64,000 nt of DNA from JACCZX01 sp963710675 (GTDB lineage Bacteria > Pseudomonadota > Gammaproteobacteria > Burkholderiales > Burkholderiaceae_F), in contig CAVQBE010000014.1 of NCBI GenBank assembly GCA_963710675.1, forward strand, positions 1 to 64,000. Reading direction: 5' to 3'. This document shows, piece by piece, positions 1-8,852 of the stretch; positions within the stretch are counted from its first letter, which is position 1, and each line of letters starts with the position of its first letter. The position numbers and the translations under genes were made by a program. The notes under the pieces were generated by a model. That model had not been told where the DNA came from and searched no databases. It saw only the letters and a list, made by a program, of their open reading frames with translations.

Positions 1-1
1 C

Positions 2-1495
2 GCGCCTGATCGGGATGCCTTCCATGGCATTGTTCAGGGAGAGATGGAGACCGATGCCGGAACGGTCGCCGGGTTCTTCCTGCGATGGTCGGTGGATCTG
101 AAGGGGCATATCCTCGATGCCCCGGTGCTGGTGCTGGATGCGACCGCCGACGCCACGATCCTTCGACGCTTCCTGCCGGATCTGCCGGACCTGATCGAGA
201 TCGAGGCGCTGTGGCTGCACGTCGAGGTCGTCCAGGTGACCGACACCGTGACATCGAAGTCGCATCTGGTGCCGTCGGCGGGGGCGTCGCCTGAAGAACT
301 GCAACGTCGGGGAAATCGGCGCGAGGACCTGCGGCGGCTGGACGAGGTTGAGGTGGCCAAGGCGGGCGGCCCCAGGGAGGACGGCAATCCCGTGGTTCTT
401 GTCATCACGTACAAGGGCGCGGTTCAGAACGACGACGGCACCCCGCTCATCCAGCCGGTACCGGGTGCCAAGTTCGCGTGGCTCAACGGCGTGCGCGGCA
501 AAGACCGATGGCGGAATGTGAAAACCGTGATCGTCGCCGGCCGGACCCAGCCGAACGCCAGTGCCGTCGAAGCGATGACGGCCGCGCTGTTCTACGCGGA
601 TGCCGAGCCGATCCGGAGTGTCGGCGGCGACCGATACGAACGGGAAGTGCGCGGCTACCGGATGGCCGACAAGAGCCAGTGGGGAGTGGAGGCGGACTGC
701 CTTCCCGATCCGCGCGCCGAAGCCGTGCGGTGGCAGGTTTGCGAGGCGGAGCTGGTTCAGGCGATCGGCCGGGGGCGTCCGGCACGGCGTGAAACGGCAG
801 GGGAGCGGCTGCGGGTGCTGGTGCGAACCTCGATCCCGCTGCCGATCACGGTCAACCGACTGACCACCACCGACGAGATGACGCCGACCGTCGTGGAGGT
901 GCTGTTGGCGCGGGGTGCTGTGCCGGTCAAGCCGTGGGCCGACCTCGCGGAAGCGTGGCCCGACCTGTTCGAAACTGCCGATGCAGCCCGGATGGCGATC
1001 GGCCGTCTCAATCCGAACAAACCCCTATATGAAATACTAATAGGGGAATGTTCGTATTTAGCGCAGGCGACCTACCGGCGACTGAGACCGGGCAAGCGAG
1101 CTTCCACAGGAATGCTGTTATACGACCCCGCCCGCGCCGATCCGGCGCTCTGGCTGGCCGAACACCTGCCCGGCGCCGAGGTGATCCAGCCGAAGCAGAC
1201 GAAGGCAAAGCCGAAACCGGCAGAGGCAAGGCCAGCGCCCCGCATCCTGGCCGATCTGCACGCCCGGCTGACGGGTCTGAGCGTCGTCGGCTTCATGGCC
1301 CAAAGGTCCGTACCGGCACCGGCAAGCCTTTCGGTCGGCAGCGCGCGCATGTGGTCCACTGCGGCACGGCCGCCCCTTGGATGTTCACCCCTGCGGGACT
1401 GGTGCCGGCCGTGGTCGCGGCCACGCCGCTCGACGACCTGTTCGTTCCCGATTTCAGGGTCAGGGGCCGGTCGATCCGACCCGGATCGCGGGTAG
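2..1495 (+). CDS. Plasmid-type DNA helicase/primase protein, 5'-partial and frameshifted near its 3' end
   Basis: The frame is open from the first bases of the window, so the start lies outside. The visible ~495 residues resemble the C-terminal half of plasmid or prophage primase/helicase proteins. The best signature is WQVCEAELVQAIGRGR followed by a segment reading SIPLPITVNRLT, a pattern I associate with the end of that helicase domain. A lysine/proline-rich linker (KQTKAKPKPAEARPAP) follows. From about 1,310 the reading becomes arginine/serine-rich and implausible, while the +1 frame continues more naturally (GLVPAVVAATPLDDLFVPDF) to a stop at 1,632. A single-base frameshift is likely there. 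The exact family is inferred from motif memory only. Confidence 0.5.
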   Translation, partial: APDRDAFHGIVQGEMETDAGTVAGFFLRWSVDLKGHILDAPVLVLDATADATILRRFLPDLPDLIEIEALWLHVEVVQVTDTVTSKSHLVPSAGASPEELQRRGNRREDLRRLDEVEVAKAGGPREDGNPVVLVITYKGAVQNDDGTPLIQPVPGAKFAWLNGVRGKDRWRNVKTVIVAGRTQPNASAVEAMTAALFYADAEPIRSVGGDRYEREVRGYRMADKSQWGVEADCLPDPRAEAVRWQVCEAELVQAIGRGRPARRETAGERLRVLVRTSIPLPITVNRLTTTDEMTPTVVEVLLARGAVPVKPWADLAEAWPDLFETADAARMAIGRLNPNKPLYEILIGECSYLAQATYRRLRPGKRASTGMLLYDPARADPALWLAEHLPGAEVIQPKQTKAKPKPAEARPAPRILADLHARLTGLSVVGFMAQRSVPAPASLSVGSARMWSTAARPPLGCSPLRDWCRPWSRPRRSTTCSFPISGSGAGRSDPDRG

Positions 1496-1650
1496 TCGCG
1501 CTCGACATCCCGTTCGACGACCCTAAGCCCGCAGATCGTCCGCTCCACCCCGGACCGCTCCGACTGGTTCATCCAGAGGATGCCTCTGTCGCCATCACCC
1601 CCCGGTTGCTGAATAACCACGGCGCCGCGTGAGATCAGGAGTTCTACAGA

Positions 1651-2013
1651 ATGAAATGGGTAAAAGGAATGAGCGGCAACCCCGGTGGTCGGCCGAAGCT
1701 GGAGGTGAGCATCCGGGATCTGGCGCAGGAAAACAGCATGGAGGCGCTGGAGACCCTGGTGCAGGTGATGCGGACCGGGAAGCCGGGCGAACGGCTTGTC
1801 GCGGCGAACGCGATCCTGGACCGGGCGTATGGCCGGCCGAGCCAATCCGTCGAGATGTCCGGTGATCGCACCACCCTGGTCGATCTGCTGGTCAGCATAA
1901 ACAAAAGCCATCCCGTCAGTGATGCCGCGACCGGATCGCCGTCGATCGCCGATGCAGCCGACCCCGGCGACAGTGACGCCGATCTGCTTCCAGCGTCCGA
2001 ACGGCATCACTGA
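1651..2013 (+). CDS. DUF5681 domain protein (small terminase-like)
   Basis: The 120-residue product begins MKWVKGMSGNPGGRPK. The SGNPGGRPK signature close to the N terminus is diagnostic of DUF5681, a family of short proteins in phages, plasmids and integrated elements. A helical core follows (RDLAQENSMEALETLVQVM, then AANAILDRAYGRPSQ), again typical of that family. The C-terminal ~50 residues are acidic and probably disordered. The start at 1,651 is preceded by AGGAG-like bases at 1,637-1,641. It sits just downstream of the helicase/primase gene, which supports a mobile-element or plasmid setting. Molecular role unknown; the terminase-like link is an inference from the family. Confidence 0.7.
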   Translation: MKWVKGMSGNPGGRPKLEVSIRDLAQENSMEALETLVQVMRTGKPGERLVAANAILDRAYGRPSQSVEMSGDRTTLVDLLVSINKSHPVSDAATGSPSIADAADPGDSDADLLPASERHH

Positions 2014-2032
2014 ACCCGCAATCTGAACTGGC

Positions 2033-2512
2033 TCAGCCCTTCGCTCTGCCGATCCGCGCCCGATCAGTCGCCTTGGTTGCCGCCGCGTACTCGATCGGGG
2101 TGCGGGTCCTGACGCCGTAGCGATGGAGCAGGCCGTAGAGTGTGCTGTGGCCGCAGCCCGCCTGCTTGGCCAGCGCCTTTCCGGAGGTGCCGTCGTTGTA
2201 CCGCTGGATGATTTCGGCATCTGTCAGCTTCAGCGGCCCACGGTCGCCTCGTCCGCCGCGTCCCCGCACCACTCCACCCAACGCCCGCACGATTTTGAGG
2301 ACGGTCTTGCTGGTGCATTCGGCTCGGAGCCCGATGGTGCTGCTATCCAGCTTTTCCTCGACGTAGAGGCGGAGGATTTCCTCGTCCGGAATGCGACGCT
2401 GGGTTGGGTAGCCTCGGGAACACGACCGCGGTGATGGCGGTGCACTGCGCAGCTTAGGCGGTCCTGTGGCGTCGAAGCGGTGCATGGATGGCTCTCCTGC
2501 AAGGGAAGGCAT
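2033..2512 (-). CDS. Tandem helix-turn-helix DNA-binding protein
   Basis: The ~159-residue product contains two consecutive HTH-like segments. The first runs IPDEEILRLYVEEKLDSSTI then CTSKTVLKIVRALGG. The second runs KLTDAEIIQRYNDGTSGKAL then CGHSTLYGLLHRYGV. Both share the pattern of an acidic helix, a turn and a recognition helix seen in resolvase- or transposase-type HTH units. No catalytic domain follows, so it may be a regulator or an orphan DNA-binding subunit of a mobile element. The start could be the M at 2,512 or the M at 2,485; the first ~40 residues look low in complexity. It converges on the DUF5681 gene with a 19 bp gap. Confidence 0.5.
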   Translation of the reverse strand: MPSLAGEPSMHRFDATGPPKLRSAPPSPRSCSRGYPTQRRIPDEEILRLYVEEKLDSSTIGLRAECTSKTVLKIVRALGGVVRGRGGRGDRGPLKLTDAEIIQRYNDGTSGKALAKQAGCGHSTLYGLLHRYGVRTRTPIEYAAATKATDRARIGRAKG

Positions 2513-2697
2513 CGGCAGAGTAGAAGGATGTCAGCAACTCGCGCGCTGTGACATCGGCAGCGGTAACGCTGTTCCTGGACTTCAATACGCTGGTCATCGG
2601 CCATGGCCTCGATCCGATGACGGTTCACCGCGAGTTGCTCAAGATCGACGAGTACCGCTGCATGATCCCGCCGGATCACCGTTGAGCCGATCAGAGT
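2513..2697. other. Short stretch with no convincing gene
   Basis: Several short frames cross this stretch, but none has a recognisable domain, a good ribosome-binding site or plausible composition. I see no hairpin or repeat in it. Confidence 0.4.
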
Positions 2698-2899
2698 TCA
2701 CCCTCCCCGCCACTCCGACAACAGCGCTGCCAGACCCAGCACGGCCTGCTCCTTCTCGGCTTTCATCTCCTCGATCTCCTGCCGGCTTCGCTCGATTGCG
2801 GAGGCATCCCTTGATCGCGCATCGACGTGTTTTCTCCGATCGAGAGATGGGGTCCGAGGGAGCAACGGATGCTGTTGGCGAATTCTGAAATGAGGCTCA
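2698..2899 (-). pseudogene. C-terminal remnant of a coiled-coil protein, interrupted by mobile DNA
   Basis: Reading leftwards, a frame ending at a TGA at 2,698-2,700 encodes AIERSRQEIEEMKAEKEQAV followed by LGLAALLSEWRGG. This is a clean amphipathic coiled coil of the kind found at the end of small cytoplasmic proteins. Upstream the frame is open but enters the palindromic-ended repeat at 2,869 and then the IS at 2,900, so the N-terminal part is gone. I cannot name the family. It is reported because composition and helix pattern look genuine, and because it marks a gene broken by insertion. Confidence 0.35.
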
Positions 2900-3794
2900 G
2901 AGCCTGTTTGACTGGATCTCCTTACCGACTGTTGAGGTTGTTTGAAAGGAGGTCGAGATGTGGACAGATAAGGGCCGTGAGAAATACAAGGATGATGGGC
3001 GACGCTATCCGAGCGACTTGACGGACGCGGAATGGGATATCATCGAACCCCTGTTCAGGGGCTATTTTACCTTCACTGCCGATATGCGCGAGGTGGTGAA
3101 CGCCTGCTTTTATCTGGAGCATACGGGCTGCCAGTGGCGAGCGCTGCCGAGCGACTTCGGTCCGTACCAGACGGTGCGCACATGGTATGATCGGTTCCGG
3201 ACCGAGGGCGTCTGGGCTCAGGCCGCCGCCGAGCTGACGCGGCGGGTCCGCGAAGCCCACGGTCACGCCTCGGAGCCGACGACCGGGATCCTGGACTCGC
3301 AAAGCGTTGTTTCCGGTCCGCAGCAGGGTGAGCGCGGATACGACGGCAACAAGAAAATCAAGGGCATCAAGCGCCATGTTCTGAGCTGCTCGCTGGGTTT
3401 CGTCCTGGCCGTCGTCGTCACGCCCGCCAGTGTCCATGACACCAAGGCGGCCGAAATGGTCCTGGACCGGGCGGTCGAGAACGGTTTCACCATCGAGCGC
3501 GCCAAGGTCGACGCGATCTACACCGGTCCCACGATCGATGCGGTCTCAGGTCTGTACAAGGTCGAGTTCCAGGTTTCCACACGCGAGACCGAGGTCAAAG
3601 GCTTCGCCCCGCTGCCGCTACGCTGGCGCATCGAGGCCACCTTCGGCACCGCCACCAACCGCTACCGCCGCCTGACCCGCAACCTCGAACAGCATGCGAA
3701 GAGTGCTGAAGACGCCTTCGAACTCGCTCATTTCCGCCGCGTCCTGCGTGTCTATGCGAGAGACGTCCATAGTATTGCATAGTCAAACAGGCTC
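2900..3794 (+). mobile_element. IS5-family (IS1031-type) insertion sequence, complete
   Basis: The 895 bp element has perfect 14 bp terminal inverted repeats, GAGCCTGTTTGACT at 2,900-2,913 and its reverse complement at 3,781-3,794. It is flanked by a TCA direct repeat at 2,897-2,899 and 3,795-3,797. A 3 bp TNA target duplication and ends starting GAGCCTG are characteristic of the IS1031 group. The single transposase gene fills most of it. It landed inside the palindromic-ended repeat, so it is the younger of the two insertions. Intact ends, target duplication and full-length transposase suggest recent activity. Confidence 0.93.
2958..3782 (+). CDS. IS5-family transposase (IS1031 group)
   Basis: The 274-residue DDE transposase catalyses cut-and-paste transposition of its own IS. 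The N-terminal segment YPSDLTDAEWDIIEPLF is the family's opening motif, followed by NACFYLEHTGCQWRALPSDF. The first catalytic Asp lies in GILDSQSV, the second in AKVDAIYTG and the Glu in LRWRIEATFG. YDGNKKIKGIKRH is the conserved basic block. The length is normal for the group and there is no frameshift, unlike the neighbouring IS630. The start follows GGAGGTCGAG, a strong ribosome-binding site. The stop sits just inside the right inverted repeat. Confidence 0.95.
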   Translation: MWTDKGREKYKDDGRRYPSDLTDAEWDIIEPLFRGYFTFTADMREVVNACFYLEHTGCQWRALPSDFGPYQTVRTWYDRFRTEGVWAQAAAELTRRVREAHGHASEPTTGILDSQSVVSGPQQGERGYDGNKKIKGIKRHVLSCSLGFVLAVVVTPASVHDTKAAEMVLDRAVENGFTIERAKVDAIYTGPTIDAVSGLYKVEFQVSTRETEVKGFAPLPLRWRIEATFGTATNRYRRLTRNLEQHAKSAEDAFELAHFRRVLRVYARDVHSIA

Positions 3795-3973
3795 TCAGTA
3801 TGGCCTCGGCGGGCGAGAAGCCCGTTTCTGGCCGCATTCTCGGCCAGGTTCCGAGTACCTTGGTCCCGATCGTCGATTTCGCCAACAGCATCAGCAACGG
3901 AACAGAAAGTCCAATCAGGCGGCGTCGATTGTACGGAAAACCTCACCCTCAGGGCTCCGCAAAGCCGATTAAT

Positions 3974-5095
3974 TCATCGCTGTTCTGATTCCTCATCGCG
4001 GTCTTCGGCACTGCCCTCTTCGCCGTCGCCGTCTTCCTTGTCAGTATCGACAGCGTCGGCAAGTTCTCGCAGATATGTAGCCATCTCCAGATCCTTGGCC
4101 GTTCCGACGCCGTCCGCGTAGCAATCGGCAAGGTGGCGCAGGGATGTCGGCTCCAGGCTTTCCGCCGCGGCGCTGAACAGGCGAAAGGTCTCCACCTCAT
4201 CTTTCTTGCCGCCATAGCCGTGGAGGAGGATGACGCCAAGGTTGTTCAGTGCCGCCCAGTATCCCGGTCGGCCGCCCGGTGGAACCACCCCTCAGCCGCA
4301 CCCCAGTCGATGGTCCCGGGAAAACTCCCCGCCGCCGCCCGAACGGGGTGTTCTTGTGAAAGCTCAGGATCATGCCCACCAAGTTTTGGCTTTCCGCGTC
4401 GCCCTCAAGGGCGCGTTCCCACATCTCCAATCGCTCTGCGGACGAGACCCCAGGAAAAACAGTTGCTTGAGCGGGAACGACGTCGTGCTGCGACGAAACG
4501 GACGGCAGGAAAGCCAGCTCGAACCTGCCCGACCCGTTCGCCAAAGGGCGGAGAACATCGGCCCGTCCGCGCTGGCAACGGCAGTGGAGTTCCGGGTGCC
4601 GAGGCACCATGCCTTCCTATTGCCGAGCGACGTGCCGCCGACGAACACGATGTCGTTGTCGCTGCGGGTGACGGTGACGTTGGAAAGCGGCTCCCATCCT
4701 TCACCCTGCCACGCCGGGCGACGGTACCCGCCCACGACGGTGATCGGCGTCTCAACCCCAGCGACACGGCCTGGACGGAAATAGGTGTTCGTGCATGGCT
4801 GGTGCTTGGGCCAGGGCGGGCCGAGGTCGTCGAAGAATACCCGGCCGCCGTGCGGTGACTGATAGAAGAAGACGGCGGCACCGCAGAGCGGGCATTTCGC
4901 GTTGGGGATCGTGAAAGATTTCAAGAGGCGCCGCCTGACCCAACCTCCAGGTTGACCCATCCGCCAGAGGACTGCGGACATCTGATGCAGCGCCAAAGCT
5001 GCCGCCGCGACCCCCGCGGCCGGTATCTCCACCCCAGGGACAATTGCATCCTGGAGGATGGTTCCAGCCGTTGCAGCCCATTGCCCCACCGACAT
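3974..5095 (-). pseudogene. Zinc-ribbon / SEL1-repeat protein with at least two frameshifts
   Basis: Three overlapping reading frames join into one protein. From 5,095 the first frame gives a hydrophobic N-terminal segment, then FTIPNAKCPLCGAAVFFYQ and GGRVFFDDLGPPWPKHQPC, a recurrent zinc-ribbon-like block with CPLCG and a later Cys. Around 4,500-4,550 the reading moves to the frame containing LEMWERALEGDAESQNLVGM, a SEL1-type repeat. Near 4,290 it moves again to GYWAALNNLGVILLHGYGGK, LRHLADCYADGVGTAKDLEM and an acidic tail ending at 3,974. SEL1 repeats are TPR-like protein-binding helices. The function is unknown. The shifts may be sequencing errors. Confidence 0.55.
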
Positions 5096-5206
5096 TTTCG
5101 CTCGAAAGCGTCTGCGGCTCCTCTTACGCTACTTCTCAAAATTTCGCTAGAAATTTTCCAATAAGATACTCGGGGAAGTTCCAGAGATCGAAAGGAAAAT
5201 CCGATT

Positions 5207-6422
5207 TAAACCGCGTCCAGTTTGAGAGGCATAGTTTCCGAAAAGCCTACTTCCTATCTATGGAGTAGACCAAATCACCCCCTATTCAGACCTGTTATGT
5301 TGCGTGTTGACCATGCGCGATGGGATCAGACGCCGGCGGATCTCCGTGGGTTGGCGATGAGCGCGTCCCATCCGCGCACCCGCGAGCGCTTTCTGGCGCT
5401 CTACGAGATCACTCAGGAGAGCTGCGCCACGCGTGTTGCCGCAAAAGGACGCGCCGTCATCCGCAGACGGTGATGGAGTGGCTCCATCTCTACAACACCC
5501 GCGGTCCCGAGGCGCTGGTCTATCAGCGCACCGGTGGCTGCCCCCCCTTTGCCCGGAGATCGGGGCCGGTCTTGGCGAGACGGTCCGTGCCGCCCAACGA
5601 TCAGCCGCCGCTCCGCCGTAGCCGGTGCCGATCCGCCGCCGCGCTGGCACCCTGCGGCGTCTGGTCGGCTGGGTGCGCCAGCGGTTTGGCCGGACCTGCT
5701 GCCGCGAGACGCCGCGCGCCGCCCTTCATCGTCTGGGATTGTCGTGGAAGAAGGCCAAGAAGCTGCTCGGCCGGGCCAATCCGGAGCGCCGGCAGGCCTT
5801 TGTCGAGCAGATCCGGGCTCTGCCGGCCGGTGCCCAGCACGACCGCCATCTCCTGGCCTACCTGGACGAAGCCCACATCCACCAGGATACCGATCCCGTC
5901 TACGGCTGGTCGGAGCGCGGCCAGCGCCTCTGGATCGCCTCGCACTCGCCGCGTCTGTCGGACAGGCTCTCGGTCTACGGCCTCTATCTCTACAACGAAG
6001 GCGCAGGTGCGGCTCTGGCCCTATGCCCGCGCCAACGGCGAGCACACGGTCGATGTCCTGCGCCGGCTCCGGGCCGAATGGCCCGAGGACAAGCTGATCG
6101 TCGTGTGGGACGGCGCCTCCTATCATCGTGCCGGTATGGTGCGCGAAGCGGCCGAAGGCGTTACACATCGACCTCGTGCCGTTGCCCGGCTACAGCCCCG
6201 ACTTCATGCCGGTCGAGGCTCTCTGGCGCTGGCTCCGGGAGGATGTCACCGATCATTACTGCCATCCCACCGCCGAAAAGACCTCAGCCGGCCGGCGGCC
6301 GCTTTCGAGACCCGCCTCAATCAGGACGCCTACGCCGTTGCCGACCGCCTCTGGGTCGTGCTCAAATATTGCCTCGACCCCGACGAAGAAAAACTACGCT
6401 TCTCAAAAGTAGACGCGGTTTA
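5207..6422 (+). mobile_element. IS630-family element with decayed transposase
   Basis: The element is bounded by TA dinucleotides at 5,207-5,208 and 6,421-6,422, the target duplicated by IS630/Tc1-type elements. Its ends share an imperfect inverted repeat starting AACCGCGTC (5,209 onward against the complement of 6,412-6,420) and continuing with interruptions to TTTGAGA. The body of about 1.2 kb is filled by an IS630-type transposase reading frame broken in several places, so this copy is probably inactive unless the breaks are sequencing errors. Confidence 0.75.
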
Positions 6423-6423
6423 G
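5297..6423 (+). pseudogene. IS630-family transposase, multiply frameshifted
   Basis: Pieces in all three forward frames assemble into an IS630 DDE transposase. An HTH-like N terminus (TRERFLALYEITQESCATRV) leads to the first catalytic Asp in AYLDEAHIHQDTDPVYGW. The second Asp lies in KLIVVWDGASYHRA, and the Glu in LPGYSPDFMPVEALWRWL. The end reads RLWVVLKYCLDPDEEKLRFS. The reading moves between frames near 5,470, 5,540-5,620, 5,990, 6,160 and 6,290. All catalytic blocks are present but cannot be read as one protein. This fits either an old copy or a stretch of poor base calling. Confidence 0.75.
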
Positions 6424-7187
6424 ATGAGACAGAGAAGGGAAACCTGATTGGAAAGCATGTGTTTTCTGGGAGGAACCTGTAAGTCGTCCGTGACCAGTTG
6501 ACGAACCCCGGAAGGTAACCGAGAACCTCTGTCGGAATGGCTCAGTGTGCAAAGAATCCTGCTGACGGGCTTTTCCGCACAGCGCGTCATTGTCCGATCG
6601 GACGTTCTGTTCCTGCTGCTACTCGGACCCCGAGATCGGCGGTCTTCCCATGCGGATGCCGCTCTGGAGATTGGCAAGCCGTTCTATGGCTCTGTGCGAT
6701 CGCAAGTGAAACGTCATCGATCATGCGCCTCTCGCCTCCTGCTGCTCGGCATTCCCGGACCGGCGAAATTGGCCGATCGCTGTCGTTCGCGTCACGACCC
6801 CCTGCATGCTTAGCTCCAATCCCCCTCGGCGCTGCCCGATCTCGCGACAAGGACGGCGATCTGCATCGCGCAGCCGATCCGGTCCACTAGAAGCCACGCC
6901 AGGGTCGGCGGGGGTTACCAGGGATGCGTTCTGGCCCTTCGGAGATCGCCGTTTGCCCTCGAAACCAGACCGGGTCCTGGAGCGGCGCCGGGCACGGCTA
7001 GGCTGGGAGCGGCGACAGCCCTGCCCATTCGACCTTTCGCCGGCAAACCGCATTGCTGGATGTCCCGCCAAGTCCGTCAGGCGGTCGCTGAGGGCAGTCT
7101 GGTTCTTTTGACGCCTTCGGGGACTTCGCGGTGCTCCAAAGCCATTAGGCGGGCTTTAAATCGGCAAAAGCTGAAAGCCGGCTGGAG
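6423..7187. other. 765 bp without a convincing gene
   Basis: Several short frames of 80-117 codons overlap here on both strands, rich in Arg, Ser and Pro. None has a recognisable domain or a good start. On the minus strand, bases next to the repeat at 7,188 may belong to the same broken RTX-like gene seen at 7,356-7,570, but I cannot identify coding similarity. I see no RNA gene. Confidence 0.4.
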
Positions 7188-7355
7188 GGGGTGACGCCAT
7201 AGAACGATGTTGTTGGCTAATTCCAAAATGAGGATTTGGGCGGCCTCGGCGGGTGAGAAAAATCGCGCCTCTAACCACATCCTCGGCCAAGCTCCCGAGC
7301 ATCCTTGGTCTCGGCCGCCGATTTCGCCAACAACATCGTTCTATGGCGTCACCCC
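7188..7355. repeat. Palindromic-ended MITE-like element, copy 2, with 30 bp perfect inverted repeats
   Basis: The arms 7,188-7,217 and 7,326-7,355 are perfect reverse complements over 30 bp. The core 7,207-7,336 (130 bp) aligns with copy 1 at 2,869-3,891, sharing the ends atgNtgttggc and the tract ggcctcggcggg. Here the inverted repeat extends about 19 bp beyond the end of the shared core, whereas copy 1 is flanked by a direct repeat. No complete coding sequence lies inside. The transcript would fold into a long hairpin. Confidence 0.6.
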
Positions 7356-7575
7356 AGGATAAGCACCTTCGGCCCTCACCGCCATGGAAATCGGTGACTC
7401 CGGGTCACTCCATGGGCATCCCCGCGGCGCAGCACGAAGGTTATCGCGGCCGGACCGCCGGTCAAGCACGCTCAGCGCCGGCATCGCCGACCAGGATGTC
7501 GTTGCCCGATCTGCCTTCCAGCAGGTCGCCACCGCCGACCCGGGCTGCTGGCGCTGAAGGACGCTCCCGACGACG
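7356..7575 (-). pseudogene. Remnant of an RTX calcium-binding repeat protein
   Basis: Reading leftwards from about 7,560, a frame gives VGGGDLLEGRSGNDILVGDA, a clear RTX nonapeptide pair (GGxGxDxL). After a one-base shift it continues as VLDRRSGRDNLRA and then LRRGDAHGVTR, the familiar end of an RTX domain (GADTFVFRRGDAHG in family members). It then runs into the palindromic-ended repeat at 7,355. No start, no full repeat array and no secretion signal remain. It is a broken gene on the opposite strand to the better preserved RTX gene at 8,006. Confidence 0.45.
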
Positions 7576-7629
7576 TGCTCTTCGACCAAGTGGAGGGACC
7601 AGGGAAGAGGATCGTTCGTGCTGCTGACC

Positions 7630-8005
7630 TGCCAAGCCAGTGTTCCAGATTTATGCCACTATGACCACAGATAGTAGGCATTTGGTATCAATTGCATATT
7701 TATAAGAAGACATCAAATTCCGTCCCAATATTGTTAATCATCATCCCTATGGATAGTTGAGAGAATATTCTGTTGGTTGGAATCATCATAATCATCGGAT
7801 CATCTTCAATCGGAAGAGAACACAGTCTCTCTATATTGATATAAAGTCGTTGATGTGCCGGATGGAGTGAGAAACACCCCTCCTTTTATGCAACCTTTGA
7901 TGTCATTACCATGATTGCCTATGGGAGATTATCAGAAATACTCCTGCGGTATTTCTGACCACCCCTACCCAGCACTCCTGAACCAAAAAAGGCGAGGAAT
8001 GCATT
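7630..8005. promoter_or_regulatory. AT-rich leader region upstream of the RTX gene
   Basis: This stretch is clearly richer in A+T than its GC-rich surroundings and has no open frame of note. It ends in a ribosome-binding site (aggcgagga at 7,990-7,998) eight bases before the ATG at 8,006. It probably holds the promoter of the RTX gene, but I cannot place -35 and -10 boxes with confidence. Confidence 0.35.
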
Positions 8006-8797
8006 ATGGCGAACAGGATGAAAAAATAATGGCCTTCTCGACTATGACGGCCAGAAAGCTGACTACGACGGGCACAAGAACCTGAAAGCCTACAACGGCG
8101 ACAAGGGCAACAACACCCACAACGGCAGCGGCGGCCACGATGTCTATCGCGGCGGCCTTCGGCGATGACACCCTGGAAGGGCAAAAGCGGTAGATGACTG
8201 GGGGTGGGGCCAGGGCGGCAAGGACAAGTTGTGGGGCGATCGCCGGTAACGACTACAATTCCGGCGGCAAGGGCAACGACGAGGGTCACGGCGGCTCCCG
8301 GTAACGACAAGTGGTGGGGCCACAGCGGCAATGACAAGGGGTGGGGCGACGCCGGCAACGACGAGCATCATGGCGGTTCCGGCAATGACCAGCACTGGGG
8401 CGGAGCGGGCGACGATCAACTGTGGGGCGACGCCGGCCACGACAAGCAGTGGGGTGAGGGCGGCGACGACCAACTGTGGGGGGGCGGCGGCGACGACGAG
8501 CACTGGGGCGGCAAGGGCGACGACTGGCACGACGGCGGCGACGGCAAGGACATCTACCATTTTGAGAACGGCGACGGTCACGACGAGATCGACAACTACG
8601 ATCCCGAGAACGACCACATCGTGGTCAAAGGCAAGACCGAGGACGACTACGTCTACACTGACGACGGCGACGGCAACACCGACGTGTCCTGGGGCGAAGA
8701 AGGCGATGGGGTCAAGCTGCTGGGCATCGATCACGACATATTCGACACCGAGGACACTAACGACACCGTCAACACCGACGACACCGCGATAGCCTGA
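8006..8797 (+). CDS. Tryptophan-rich RTX (calcium-binding nonapeptide) protein, 5' half frameshifted
   Basis: A good ribosome-binding site precedes the ATG at 8,006. The opening codons run into a stop through a poly-A tract; shifting one base gives NNGLLDYDGQKADYDGHK and KAYNGDKGNNTHNGSGGHDV. Further shifts fall near 8,165, 8,200, 8,245 and 8,300. From 8,204 to 8,797 the frame is intact for 197 codons. It shows RTX-like nonapeptides in which the usual hydrophobic position is often Trp: GNDKWWGHS, GDDQLWGDA, GHDKQWGEG, GDDEHWGGK. A closing domain follows (DIYHFENGDGHDEIDNY and DHIVVKGK). Such repeats bind Ca2+ and fold on type I secretion. A terminator follows at 8,822. Confidence 0.7.
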
Positions 8798-8821
8798 TCC
8801 CGAACCATTCCTGAAGAAATC

Positions 8822-8852
8822 AATCTCCCCGGTGGCCTCCGCCGGGGGGATT
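8822..8852 (+). terminator. Rho-independent terminator of the RTX gene
   Basis: An 11 bp stem pairs aatctccccgg (8,822-8,832) with ccggggggatt (8,842-8,852), one mismatch, loop of nine bases, 24 bases after the RTX stop codon. The T-run after it is short (ttgtcat). Confidence 0.65.

Larger units (their letters stand above)
2869..3891. repeat. Palindromic-ended MITE-like element, copy 1 (split by the IS)
   Basis: If the IS is removed, 2,869-2,899 plus 3,798-3,891 form a ~125 bp unit. Its ends are inverted repeats: 2,868-2,882 and 3,878-3,892 match perfectly over 15 bp (gatgctgttggcgaa). It is flanked by an 8 bp direct repeat agcaacgg at 2,861-2,868 and 3,893-3,900, consistent with an insertion footprint. 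It aligns along its length with the unit at 7,207-7,336, including the shared tract ggcctcggcggg. No transposase of its own is present. Confidence 0.55.

Noticed and set aside
1072..2220. A 382-codon minus-strand frame
   Set aside because: It overlaps the helicase and DUF5681 genes, is Arg/Ser-rich and has no recognisable domain.
2230..2679. A 149-codon minus-strand frame
   Set aside because: Overlaps the HTH gene in another frame and has no plausible domain.
4133..4858. A 241-codon plus-strand frame
   Set aside because: It is antisense to the SEL1/zinc-ribbon gene, whose family motifs are clear.
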